Of a stretch of DNA of 64,000 bases, positions 37,129 to 48,004 are shown piece after piece. The DNA comes from Apium graveolens (taxonomy: Eukaryota; Streptophyta; Magnoliopsida; Apiales; Apiaceae): assembly GCF_009905375.1 (NCBI RefSeq), contig NC_133653.1, positions 65,259,414 through 65,323,413 on the forward strand. Direction: 5' to 3'. The notes under the pieces were generated by a model. The model did no database searches and was not told the DNA's origin. It saw only the letters and a list, made by a program, of their open reading frames with translations. The number at the start of each line of letters is the position of its first letter. Within the stretch, counting starts at the first letter, position 1. A program made the translations under genes and the position numbers.

Positions 37129-38228
37129 AGAATAAGATTTAGGGCAAACCCTGAATGTGATAGTCAGGGAGGTAGCCATCAAGAAAGAAAGAACCCATAA
37201 CATAATTAAATGGAAAACAAGGATTTTAACGTATAAGATAACCCTGATTGTGGGAGAAGGATGAAACATTTCATACTGAGAAAACAGAAGTCGAGCAAGA
37301 TAGGGAGAACTGGGATGGTACTCCTATGGGGCAATTCATGGACCTGCCTAAACAAAAATTATACTTTAATTCCCAAACACCACCCTGAGGAAACAATGCG
37401 GTGGGAAATTCTTTCAGGACCTTTAAGTCACTAAGCTCTCAAAGTTCCAAGGAACAAGCTGACCTAGCCGAGGCAAGAGCCTGGCTAAAAGAAATAGAGG
37501 AATGATTTTATATTCTAAATGATTGATGAAGCACAAAAGACTGTTTTTGTCACTTACCTTCCTAAGAGAGAGGCCACCCGCTGGTGAAAGGCGAAGAAAG
37601 ACACGGGGCCAGAGGTTATAATAAACCGATTAAAGTTCAGTCAATTATTTTCAGGAAAGTACTTCCCAAGGTTATAGAGATAGTGTAAAAGCTTTGGAGC
37701 CAGAACAAAGGTGGACAAGTATGATGAATCATGAATCTAGGTTATGAAAATCGTCAAGGTTCGTCTGAAGGACACGAATCCAGAATGACGGGATGTTTGA
37801 AATCAATGCTTATGTGGTGTTGGTTCATGAAATGGTTGTAATAGAAACGAAAATAGAAGACTGAAAGGGGAAGGAGTATAAAGGGATATTAAGGAAATAG
37901 AGTTGAGAAGTGATAAGGGAGTTGGGTATGGGAAATCGTAAGAAATCCTTGCAATAAATATAGAGAAGTATGTCATCATCAGCGCGATGGTGACTGATCA
38001 TGAGATAAATTCAAGGTTGAAGGAGTAAGCGATACGTATAATTAATCCCCTTTAAGTTGAGAGTATTCGATGAAACTTTGAGATAGACCGATGGATTAAT
38101 AAGGAAACATAGATGAGCTGAGGAGACAGGATAACAAGATATTAGGAAAATGGGATGAAGGAAGTGACCTTCAAGAATGGGAAGTGTATGTAAGACCTGT
38201 GACTTGATGCCTAAAAAGGGAGACACCA
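37129..38228 (+). pseudogene. Gag remnant of element 3, cut by element 4
   Basis: Starts a few codons into gag compared with element 4. The EARAWLKE part of the Retrotrans_gag domain is visible at about 37470-37500. It shares with element 1 the frameshift after the FEIL-type block (AATGATTGA) and with elements 1 and 4 a TGA after a proline run. Ends at the insertion site of element 4. Confidence 0.72.
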
Positions 38229-41200
38229 TGTAATAACCCCAAAATTTTTGAACTTTTAATAACCCTTATGAATAGTGTTTTGCTGATTATGCTGAATAAG
38301 AAAACTTTCCATGCCACACTATGTAGGGGTTCTTCTATTGTTATTCTGAGATTTTATTATTACTTTACATGGGATATAAGTGTATGTAAAGATCGTCAGA
38401 ATCCAAATCCGAACACTTTAATTTTTCCCGAAAATCCACCAGAATTCGAAAGAATTGAGTATAGGGTAACAGGATAAAAAGGATTTAAATTCAAGGATTA
38501 TAGGAGAGGATCATAAAAGGAATATAATGTATTAAGAAAGGTTAAGGAAACCCAAGTAATAAGATCCCGGGTGTGATCCCTCAAACGATAAACGAAAATG
38601 AAAGTTAAGCGAACCGTATAACAGATCAGCGGTCATTAGCCAAGTAATTAGAAGCTAATCAAAGAGGTTAGTGAGGATGATGTCATCAAACCAATAAGAG
38701 GAGGACAAGTGGGGGAGGATGACATAACAAGGTGACATAAGCATGACATAAGGGAAGGAAGTGTGGTTGATTTATAACCACACAATTTTTCATGGTTAAA
38801 ACAAAACAAAAATCAACCAACCAAGGCAAATCAAAACAAATCACAAAAACACAAAAGCTCTTCCCTTTTCTTCAAAGAAAGCTCTCGGCTTTTTCCTTAT
38901 TTCAAGAGAAGAATTTTCAAAAATCAAGATCCAACCATTGTTAAATCACAAGGTAATTATCCAAGGTCCCTTATGATTAGTTATGGCTATCCTAGAAGTT
39001 TGAGCCTCCAATTCTTTATGATTCTCATCCAATAAATCAATGAAGAAGATAATGAATAGTGTTTTCAAGATTTCTAACTTGGTTTTCTTTGTTTTTCCTT
39101 TATGATCCAAGCATTCCTAAGCTATCTCAAGGCTTCTTAAGGCTTCCAGGCTACTCTAATCACTTTAAGGAAGGTATAACATCTCCAAACCCTAACCATA
39201 CTTTGAATATTAGGATGGTTTTGATTGTTATGGTAAAAGAGAAGCTTGATGCTTGTATGTTTAGAGTTTGGGTTGGAGTTGTAGTAATTTGGATGTTGAA
39301 ATCTTGTTAATTAGTTAAAGAACTTAAGTAAACTTTTAGTTCATGATTGGGAAGTAGTATAAGTTGATAATATTGAGTTGTTGGGGCTGTTATGGTGAAG
39401 TATGGATGGAGTTTGGTTGTAATGTTGATTGTGGGTTGATTTGGAGTGGTATAAATTTGGGTAATCGCGTAAACATAGCCGTCGTAATGCCCGATTTATC
39501 GTAGACTGTTTTTGTTCTTAACATCAGAACTCTTGAACTCACTGTTAGGTTTTGACCATTGCCATGTTTAGATAGTTCATGTTATGAGCTTCATTTTGAT
39601 ATGTGGTTCGTTTGAATCCGATGAACGGTTTAGGAGAAACGACCGTTTTAAGTAACGGCGTTTCGCGAACGAACCATTACCCCTCGCCTTACTTTGAAAC
39701 CTTGGTTAAGGACTTTAAATGACTAATTGGGGTATGAAACAATTATGATAAGTGGATTAGGCAGTTGGTAAGGTACTCGTGAAAGAATCGCCTTAAAACT
39801 CGTAATGGTTAATTTATTAAAAATGGTGGAGCCGAGGGTACTCGCGCGACTTAAGAGAATCAGTAAGCGCAAAACGAGCGTTAGAGTCTAAATTGGTTAA
39901 AGTATAGATTGATAAGTGACTTTGGTTTAATTCCAACTTATATGTTGTTTATAGGTTACCAGACTCATCCCAAGCCATTTGTAACCCCAAGTCGCTCAGG
40001 CAAGTTTTCTACCCGTTATACTGTTGTTGTGATGTATACATATGTATATGCATTATCTTGTGATGGATGCATAATGGTTAATTAGCAAATTCTTGCGATA
40101 TATTGTAGCATGTGATATGGTATATATGCATGCCTGTTTCGTATTCTTGATACATAAATCTGTTGATTTAGTTGATAATACCTATGCTAGAGATAAGCGG
40201 TAATTGGCATATACCCTTAGTATAGGGGACCCAAAGGTGAACTTTTTCTAAAACCGGGAGTCGAGGCTCCCGAGTATAATATATATATATATATTTATAT
40301 ATATATATATGAATAGTTTTCAAAACTATGAATCGAATAAGGTTTATTCGATAACTTTATTTTATTATTGAATATTATTTTGAATATTCATTTGAGGGCT
40401 TATGACTCCGTTTATTTTATTAATGAATATTATTTTGAATATTCCTTCGAGGACTTATGACTTCGATTATTTACTAAATAATATTCTTTATTTTATTAAA
40501 GAATAATGTGTCGATAATCAAACTTACTTTTGATTATTCAAATAAAGATATTACTTTCGTATAAGTACATCTTTGATTATTTAAGATTCATTTCAAGTAT
40601 AAGTTTTATAACTTCTACTTCAATTATTTTTATAAAGATTATTCTTTATGGGAATATTATTTAAATAATAATATTCAGATATTTTCTAATATATTGGGAC
40701 TGATTTATTTTATTAAATCAGCATTACTCCAAACATTCTTAAAAATGTTTTGTGATTCTTCAAAATGATTTTAAAAGATAGAGCGGATCCCAAAACTCAT
40801 TTTATATTTAAGATCCTCCTTTCGAAGGGGATTTAAATACTCGCTCAAAACCTGAGGGATCCGGCTCTGTGGTGTGTTTTATATTCGCAACAAGGTTGCT
40901 GTCTTGATAAAAGAGTTTTTGATTACTTACCCAATACTCGGGAAGTAAAATTCTTGGAACAAGTTAATCTATTAACAGGCATCGCCTGGGAAATATCGGT
41001 TAGTTTCCCTTTCCAACTAGATACGACTTCTTGGTGGAGCCGTATCAACAAGTTTCTACTTGGGGAAAGTGGGGACGAGCTTTCCATTTCAGAGTAATGG
41101 ATTTCATCTGAACTAGGAGTGGCGTAAGTGGTCGAGTGGCGCCGGCCCAGCCTTATTATATTGGCCCAAATGGCTTGGAAGTTCCGCTAAGACGGTACAT

Positions 41201-41796
41201 TCCTTAGGAGTCCAGTGTTCGGTTGACAAGTAAATCCGACAGGTTCTCCTCTACATGTAGAAAATGATGGGGTTGCACTACTACGACTGATCATCGTAAG
41301 TGGTCTTCCTGGCGCGACAAAACTCCCGTAATGAGTTCATCATCCAATTGGATATTTCTGCAACACTACCCAGAGCACTTCGATAGGAAGGCCACAGTTG
41401 GGTGATTGTGGAGTGTTGGCAGGGAACAGTTTTCAAAATGATGTTTACATCAAATGAAGTATCTCGTAACTTCATTTTATTTTGATGATATTTTAAAGAT
41501 TGATTCTATACAAGTTTTGTCTTATAGCTTAATCTATGGGATGAACTATTTATACATTGAACGGTGGTAGTTCAAGTAGTATTCGGAAATGATATAAGTA
41601 TATTGGAGTATCTTGTAACTTCATCTTTTAAACTTATATCTAGTTAATGATTGTCTTATGAATGACAAAGGTTTCAGGAAAACGTTGAGACAAGGTCAGA
41701 TATATTAGATCACCTTGCAACGATATTTTTATACAGTTATAAACTGGAACTCTGTGTATATTATACATATCAGAGGATTTCAAAGATTGTGAAAAG

Positions 41797-41812
41797 TATA
41801 TATGTATATATA
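41797..41812 (+). promoter_or_regulatory. Candidate TATA box of the LTR promoter
   Basis: TATATATGTATATATA, conserved as a TA-rich run at the same place in elements 1, 2, 3 and 5. It lies about 400 bases before the AATAAA signal, so transcription would start in this area. Other TA runs in the LTR make the choice uncertain. Confidence 0.4.
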
Positions 41813-41991
41813 CTGAATATTTTGCGACTTGGTCGCGTTAAGATATCAGCTTGGTTCATTTCCTCTTGACCAAGACTTTCTTGAGTACTATGAGAATGCT
41901 CATATATTGTTAATCATTATACATATTATTTTGGTGGGCTTGTTGCTCACCCTTGCTTTCTTCTTTCATCACACAACAACAGATAGAAAAG

Positions 41992-42138
41992 ATGAACATG
42001 ACCAAGCTCCCGATTCGCAAGCGGTTAGGAAACGTTCCGCGGTTTCCTGTAGGCGTTGATGCCGTTATAGCCGAGGTAGGATCTACCAATAGGCTAGGCT
42101 TTCAACTTCTGATGTACCAGATTTATGTATATTTATGA
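41992..42138 (+). CDS. Small conserved ORF near LTR 3' end (element 4 copy)
   Basis: 48 codons starting MNMTKLPIRKRLGNV and ending YVYL. It lies between the candidate TATA run and the poly(A) signal, hence in the predicted R region, which would put it first on the element RNA. The in-frame sequence upstream of the ATG is also open (from 41953), but lacks another ATG. Function unknown; it could act as an upstream ORF limiting translation of gag. Confidence 0.33.
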   Translation: MNMTKLPIRKRLGNVPRFPVGVDAVIAEVGSTNRLGFQLLMYQIYVYL

Positions 42139-42209
42139 ATTGTAATAATGGCAAAGAAATGTAAATTTATTTAGAAACCCTTTTAAGGTATAATGGCTCA
42201 TAATTGTGG

Positions 42210-42215
42210 AATAAA
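42210..42215 (+). terminator. Poly(A) signal of the LTR
   Basis: AATAAA in a GGAATAAAA(T/C)GACTTGTG context that recurs in elements 1, 3 and 5. It lies about 175 bases before the LTR end, a usual place for the end of R. Confidence 0.55.
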
Positions 42216-42392
42216 ACGACTTGTGTTATTTTTGGTATTCATCTCTGTGACTATAACTTGTGGTGTGTGTGTGTATATTGTGGGGTCACAGTATGCAGTA
42301 GTTGGTTGATTATTAAGATTAAGTATTATTAAGGGAAATGGAACTCGTGACAACCCGGATCCCTGACCCCGTATTTGGGGGTGTTACAGAAA

Positions 42393-42404
42393 TGGTATCA
42401 GAGC
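42393..42404 (+). promoter_or_regulatory. Primer binding site of element 4
   Basis: TGGTATCAGAGC, initiator tRNA-Met type, four bases inside the LTR. Confidence 0.93.
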
Positions 42405-42755
42405 TAAGCGTTATAAACCTCAGAGATGATGTGACGTTAAGATAATAAGTTCACTCAGATAATAAGAACTCTTGCCAAGTTCATAGTCGGGCTACCTAAC
42501 GTAGTACTGACAGTTAAAACCCTTACGGGAACCCTTATAAATATTATGATAGTAACATAGTTCGTTCTCGTGTAGGGCAGCGGGGCACCGAACCCTGAGG
42601 TTCAGGAGCATCAGTATGAGGATGTTTTATTACATGTTGGAGATCAAATTGTGAATCCGATATAGTACCCTAACGAGGGACCGGATGAGATTCATATTGA
42701 GAATGTTGCAGTTGAGGATGTTATCCCAGAAGGGATTGTTGCTGAGGAGGATCTC

Positions 42756-43424
42756 GTGGAGGATCCTGACGAGAATGAAGAGAGGACCGTTGAGGAATTG
42801 ATGACCGTAGTCAGGGTGACTACCAGAGCAAGAATGGCCGCGAGGGTGGCACTAGAGGATGAAGAGTTACCAAGGACACAAAGGTTAATGAGGGCAGAAG
42901 GAGTGGGGCCTTCCACGACACCAATTATACCAGTATCAGACCCTCTTCCCGAGGTTCCTGAAGACATCCATGAGCTTCCACCAATTCCTGTTTCCTCCCC
43001 TGTACAGAGCCCATCACCTATTGAGGAAATGCCACCTTTATCTCATGCACCATTGTCACCTGATACCGTGCTTTCTTATCCATTTGGATCCCCTGGGCCT
43101 GCACCACCTACACCCCATGGACTGCTAGATGCAACCACTCAGGCTTCTCTTATCGCCGATTATTACATGACTTTGGGTGGCCTGTCTGAGGCCCGTAATG
43201 TTAGGAGTGATCTGTTGGGTCGACTTACTGCACCGAGGATTGAGGGCGGAGTACTTCCGACAGGATTAGCGTATAGCATGGAAAGGATTGAGGCTACCAC
43301 CCGTGTTACAGCTAGAGGCCATCTTGAGGGTCAGATTGATCCAGCTCTACTTGCAACTATCTTAGACCTCATCACCTCTGTGATGGAGCAGGTTAGGGAT
43401 GTCGTGCGTGCCCGTATTTCTTGA
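42756..43424 (+). CDS. Pre-gag ORF of element 4 (222 aa), unknown function
   Basis: Open from an ATG (MEDPDENEERT) to a TGA; the only sizeable intact frame in element 4. N-terminus is acidic, followed by a basic/acidic helix (TTRARMAARVALEDEELPR), a proline-rich middle (residues ~55-125) and a C-terminal part with MTLGGLSEARNVRSDLL and LEGQIDPALLATILDLI. Its counterpart in element 2 continues in frame upstream, but here a TAG interrupts that extension near 42660, so the protein may originally have been longer. It lies between primer site and gag, where plant Ty3/gypsy elements normally have no ORF. The copies differ at about 11% of residues, many Ala/Val/Thr changes, so constraint is not obvious. 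No domain recognised. Confidence 0.55.
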   Translation: MEDPDENEERTVEELMTVVRVTTRARMAARVALEDEELPRTQRLMRAEGVGPSTTPIIPVSDPLPEVPEDIHELPPIPVSSPVQSPSPIEEMPPLSHAPLSPDTVLSYPFGSPGPAPPTPHGLLDATTQASLIADYYMTLGGLSEARNVRSDLLGRLTAPRIEGGVLPTGLAYSMERIEATTRVTARGHLEGQIDPALLATILDLITSVMEQVRDVVRARIS

Positions 43425-43835
43425 TCCATGGTAGTGTACAGAGCCAGAGCGATCAGACAAGGGTTTCATGTAGCACCGCTTTTGGAGGATTAGCCTAAGT
43501 TATGAATGATTAGTTTTAATGACTAGATGATTATCTATGGTAGTACTTTTGGGATAGAAGCGATCAGATCAAATGATGTAATTCTCTTTAATGTGTTCAG
43601 TTGTTGTACCCTCGAACAAATGGTTATGTATATATTCGTTAATTTTAGTTCAAATCAGTTTGTTTGTGATAAGATCATATTGTTAATTGCACTATTAACA
43701 CTGAAGAGAGTGTCATGAAGTTTATAGAACTTGAGAATTCATAATTTGCAATCATGCAAGGACTGCACGAGGGAAAGACTTAAGCAAAGTAAAAAAGACA
43801 AATATCCAGATTTTCACAAAAATTTTCCAAGTATT
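43425..43835 (+). other. Spacer between pre-gag ORF and gag (element 4)
   Basis: About 400 bases without a convincing frame. In element 2 the start of this spacer is conserved up to GGGATAGAAGC, where the foreign LTR begins. Confidence 0.6.
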
Positions 43836-44890
43836 ATGCCCCCACAAGGAATAAGATTAGGGGCAAACCTTGAATGTGATAATCAGGGAGGTCGCAATTA
43901 AGATATAAGGAACCCAGAACATAATGAAGTGGAAAATGAGGATTTAAAACATGTAGGATGACCCCAATTATGGGAGAAGGTTGGAACATTTCATACTGAG
44001 AAAACAGAAGTTGAACAAGATAGGGAGAATCAGGATGGTACTCCTATTGGGCAATTCATGGACCTGCCTAAACAGAACTTAGACCATTATCCCCAACCAC
44101 CACCCTGAGGAAACAATGCGGCGAGAAATTCTTTCAAGACCTTTAAGTCACTAAGCTCTCAGAGTTCCCAGGAACAAGCGAACCCAGTAGAGGCGAGAGC
44201 CTGGCTAGAAGAAATACAGGAATCATTTGAGATTCTAAATGATTGTTTCTGTCACTTACCCTCCTAAGAGAGAGACCACCCACTGGTGAAAGACCAAGAA
44301 AGACACGGAGCAAGAGGTTATGATAAACTGATTAAAGTTCAGTCAATTATTTTCGAGAAAGTAAATCCCAAGGTTAGGGAGATAGTGTAAAAGCTTTAAA
44401 AGCCAGAACAAAGGCAGGCGAGTATGATGAATTATGAATCTAAGTTGTAAAAGTTGTCAAGATTCGTTCTGAGGACACGAATCCAGAATGACGGGATGTT
44501 TGAAATCAATGCTTATGTTGTGTTGGTTCGTGAAATAATGATAAGAGAAAGGAAAATAAAAAGAAACTGAAGTGGAAAGGAATATAAAGGCAATAGAGTT
44601 TGAGGAATGATAAGGGAGTTGGGTATGAGGAAACCCTAAAGAATCATAGTAATAGAAATAGAAAAGTATGTAATTGTCAGGATGAGGGTGATTCACCATG
44701 AGTTAAATTGACGGCTGAAGGCATAAGAGATACATATATTTTATCCCCTGTAAGTTGGGAGGATTCAAGGAAACCTTGAGATAGTTCGAAGGATAAATTA
44801 TGAGACGCGGATAGACTGAGGAGACAAGAAAGTAAGAAATTAGGAAAATTGGATGAAGGAAGTGACCTTCAAGAATTTGAAGTGTAAGAC
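43836..44890 (+). pseudogene. Gag remnant of element 4
   Basis: Starts with ATG CCC CCA (MPPQ, similar to the MPPRR start common in plant gypsy gag). The first part is interrupted by stops. VEARAWLEEIQESFEIL at about 44187-44238 marks the Retrotrans_gag domain, followed after a small deletion by weak similarity (MFEINAYVVLV near 44490-44520). A TGA after the proline run (near 44106) is shared with elements 1 and 3. Confidence 0.75.
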
Positions 44891-47230
44891 CGGTGGCATG
44901 ATACCCAAAAAGGGAGACGCCGGGTATGAAAGATATCCCAACATTGAGATGACTGTTGAGATAAACAACAAAAGAAAATGAGGATTTATTAAGAAGATGT
45001 TCACGTTGAACACGACCAATATCTTCCAGAACATCCATGTTATCATTACCAAATCAGGAACGAAAAGCGGATGACCATTGTTATCTTTTGGAGGCCATAT
45101 GGATTGACCTCAATTTGAATAAGGATAGAACATCGGTAACTTAAAATGAATCCTAGGGGATTGCATAAAGGTTGGCAATTCACCCTTAATAGGGATAGTA
45201 GGAGTTTTGACAGTATGAATTGGAAAGGATTAAGGTAATAACAACCTGTAAGAATCAGTGGACAAATTTTTAGAAGTACATAGACAATGGTTCTAGTATT
45301 AGTAAATGGTATCTTAATATGCCCTGTATCTAGGGAATACAGGAGGAATGATTCAAAGATAACCTTAGAAGTTTTACAAGGAGAAAGGTAATATTCAAAA
45401 TTCTCAAGAATAGAAATGTTGATAAAGGAAATATGACGTAATTATAATGATGCCAAGTGGGGCACGTGTTAAACCACGAGAAAGTTTGGATCGAACCAGT
45501 AAAGGTCGAAATTGTTTAGGGCAATTAGGGCCTAAGATAAAAGATGTTCTAAGTATGATTGAGAGTCAGTCGTGACAGTGATTAACCTCTAAAGACTGAG
45601 GCAATAACTTATGGAAAAAAAATGGTGATATTTTTTATTTACTCATCAGATTTTAAGGAAAACATCTTCACATAAACAGTGATTGAAATAAGGTAGAAAA
45701 TTTATTTGGAGGTGGTTAAAATGACATTGACTGTAAGGAAATTTTACTAGCAGGAAAGGCCAAAGAGGTGGCCGACACTTTAAAGGTAAGAGGATAATTA
45801 TAGGCGCTTGTGCCAAAGGAATACAGTGATGATGGTTAAAGCTGTGAAGGTTTATTATGGTTTGGAAGATTGACATTCCTTCTGATGACTGTGCAATACC
45901 CAACCGTAATAGTAGTTGGTAAAGGTTTAATTCGTGTAATCTCCATGAGCGGGCTATCTATCTCAGAAGGTACTATCTTGAGATAAGCCAGGACCATGTT
46001 TAAAAAGGACTAAGCAAAACTTTGAGTTAAGTCTTCTATTGAAGGCATATGATTAAGAATGGTATTAACCTGCTATCGTTTCTTTGATTGAAACCCTTCT
46101 GCAATTTTATCTGCTTCATGTCATGTATGTACATCAGGATCTAGAGTGTTCTTCATGAATCATGAACGGTAATTATGTTACCTCCTTAGGAGAATTCTAT
46201 ACGACATGTATGGACTCCGTATGGTTAGATATTAAGATTTCATGGAAAGTGAATTACGACAGTAGGTCATTGGTGGACCATAGTAATGCAGCAATGATTC
46301 TGCGAGTAATAAGTCGATTACAACCGTGAGAGTTGTATTAGAATGGATGTTGAGATTGAGTACCACTAATCGGGTCGTGGTGGTGTATAAGTTATCATTG
46401 ATAGACTAATTAAGTAGATTATCTACCTATTGAATACTTATTCCTTCTTATCAATAGAGAGTTTACTATATGAAGAAGGTTACGGAATAGCAATGGATTC
46501 TGGTAACTATGATGTCTAGAATGAAATCCCTTATTCGAGTTTCGATGACGAGGGAGTTTCAAAAGTGATTGAGTATAAGCTCGAGGAAGAGCATGAATCC
46601 ATAGAATAATGGATGGAATAGCAAAAATATTTAAGCATGCGAAATGCGATGCGATAATACTTGATGTTGATATATATACACATATGTTTTGTTCTCCTAT
46701 GACAAACCTCTATAGTTCAGAGGTAGATTCCAAGCCAGATATTTATGGCAATAAACTTTTTACGTATATACAATTCTCTTCAGTTCGCTCTTTTCTCTTC
46801 TTTTCATTTCATATAAGCTGAGAAGAACAACCCTTCCAGAAGGGGAGGTATTGCCGAATGACTATCTATATGTGTGATAGAAGCCTAGTAGGATACCACA
46901 TGTTGTTTAATTGCTTGTCAAGTATTAAGGGTTGACCACCTTATGTACTAACTATGCAATAGAACAAATGTTCATGATCATAGTGATCTCTCAACACATT
47001 CCTTTACTCTTATATGATTGATCAAATTTTGGAAAATAGAAACAGCTGAAAAAGGAATAGTAAAGTTATGGTGGTATTCAGAATGGAAACACATTCGTGA
47101 TACTAAGGTTGACGTGGTTATTAAAAGGTTATAGAACGCTAACGAGCAAAAGTATAACCAGTATAATATTAGGAACGGAAGGTAGTAGCGATTACGAACT
47201 GGAAAAGAATGGGTATTGAGAAGCAAAAGC
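44891..47230 (+). pseudogene. Decayed pol region of element 4 (protease/RT/RNase H zone)
   Basis: No long frame. At about 45655-45790 the DNA aligns with the RNase H end and tether of gypsy pol (AGGCCAAAGAGGTGGCCGAC), in the normal position after gag, but with many stops. No RT YxDD motif was recognised. Long ORFs on the opposite strand here are antisense. Confidence 0.6.
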
Positions 47231-47770
47231 TCTAATGCTAAAAGCTATAATGGAAGTCTGTGCAATAGACTTGAAAGAATTTGGAATGATCACTTAACGC
47301 GGGTTAAGTTATCTCACGATAATCGATCGTATGTCAGTATCGAGGTATCGCCTTATGAGATCCTTGAAAGAAGACAATGTCGATCTCCCTTATGATAGGA
47401 TAAAGTTGTAGAGCACAAGTTGCTCGGACCCGCAATAGTTCAAAGGACCAAGGATATAATAGATCTAATCAGAGGATGGCCGGTAGTAGCCCAAGATGGA
47501 CATAAGAAGTATGTTGATTTGACTCGAAAGGACAAAGAGTATTATGAACTAGGGGACCTAGTGATGTTAAAGGTATCCCTTGGAAAGGATTGATGAGGTT
47601 CGGAAAGAAAGGAAAGCTAAGTCTACAATTTGTTGGACCCTTTGATATATTAAGACGTATTGGGAAGTTAGCATACGAGCTAGCCCTACCCCCGAACCTG
47701 TAGCAAATTCATAACGTGTTCCACGTATCAATGTTAAGGAAGTATAATTCGGATGCCAGACAAATAGGGG
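47231..47770 (+). pseudogene. Integrase C-terminal remnant of element 4
   Basis: In shifting frames the translation shows the integrase core end, then a LTRKDKEYYELGDLVMLKVS stretch, GPFDILRRIGKLAYELAL near 47637-47690 and NVFHVSMLRKYNSDAR near 47715-47762. This is the gypsy integrase C-terminal domain with its GPF/Y module. At least one frameshift and a stop lie between the blocks. No chromodomain was identified before the polypurine tract. Confidence 0.82.
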
Positions 47771-47991
47771 CATTTGAGCGCATAGACATGTAACCAAACG
47801 TAACTTATATGGAGCAACCAGGAAGGGTTATAGATTAAAAAGGGACAAGTGCTTGGGAGAAGGGCTATCAAACTAGTCAGAGTTTGATGGTAGAACCACA
47901 ATGTGGGAAGATTGACTTGAGAGTTAGAAAGTGCAACGCTAAGAAAGTATCCCTATTCATTTTTTTCCTGATTCCGGGACGGAATCCTTTT

Positions 47992-48004
47992 AAGGAGGGG
48001 AGAC
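47992..48004 (+). promoter_or_regulatory. Polypurine tract of element 4
   Basis: AAGGAGGGGAGAC directly before the LTR start at 48005, within the larger conserved end ATTCCGGGACGGAATCC. Confidence 0.9.

Larger units (their letters stand above)
31788..38228 (+). mobile_element. Element 3: long-LTR Ty3/gypsy-type element, 5' part, interrupted by element 4
   Basis: Order: 5' LTR (31788-35855), primer site, pre-gag remnant, inserted RT-thumb/RNase H segment, gag remnant, then element 4 begins at 38229. The point of interruption corresponds to about 44924 in element 4's own internal region. The 3' part is not found to the right in the same direction. The closely related, inverted element 5 may be that missing part. 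Confidence 0.88.
38229..42388 (+). repeat. 5' LTR of element 4 (4160 bp, A-type)
   Basis: TGTAATAACCCC to GGGTGTTACA. A-type module at about 40925-41450. Two 55-bp units near 40375-40470. A TATA-like run at 41797-41812 and AATAAA at 42210-42215 suggest U3 of about 3.6 kb, R of about 0.4 kb and U5 of about 0.16 kb. Confidence 0.93.

Noticed and set aside
39178..39200. Telomere-like CCAAACCCTAACC
   Set aside because: A single near-copy in every LTR of the family, not an array of the plant telomere repeat.
44703..45038. 111-codon ORF (minus) similar to 5757-6092 (plus)
   Set aside because: It is antisense to the pol remnants of elements 4 and 1 and shared by descent; hydrophobic Ser/Leu/Phe composition is what antisense of this AT-rich pol gives.
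47231..48004. Chromodomain expected after integrase in a chromovirus
   Set aside because: I searched the visible frames between the integrase end and the polypurine tract and saw no chromodomain-like block, so I do not assign a Tekay or other chromovirus lineage.
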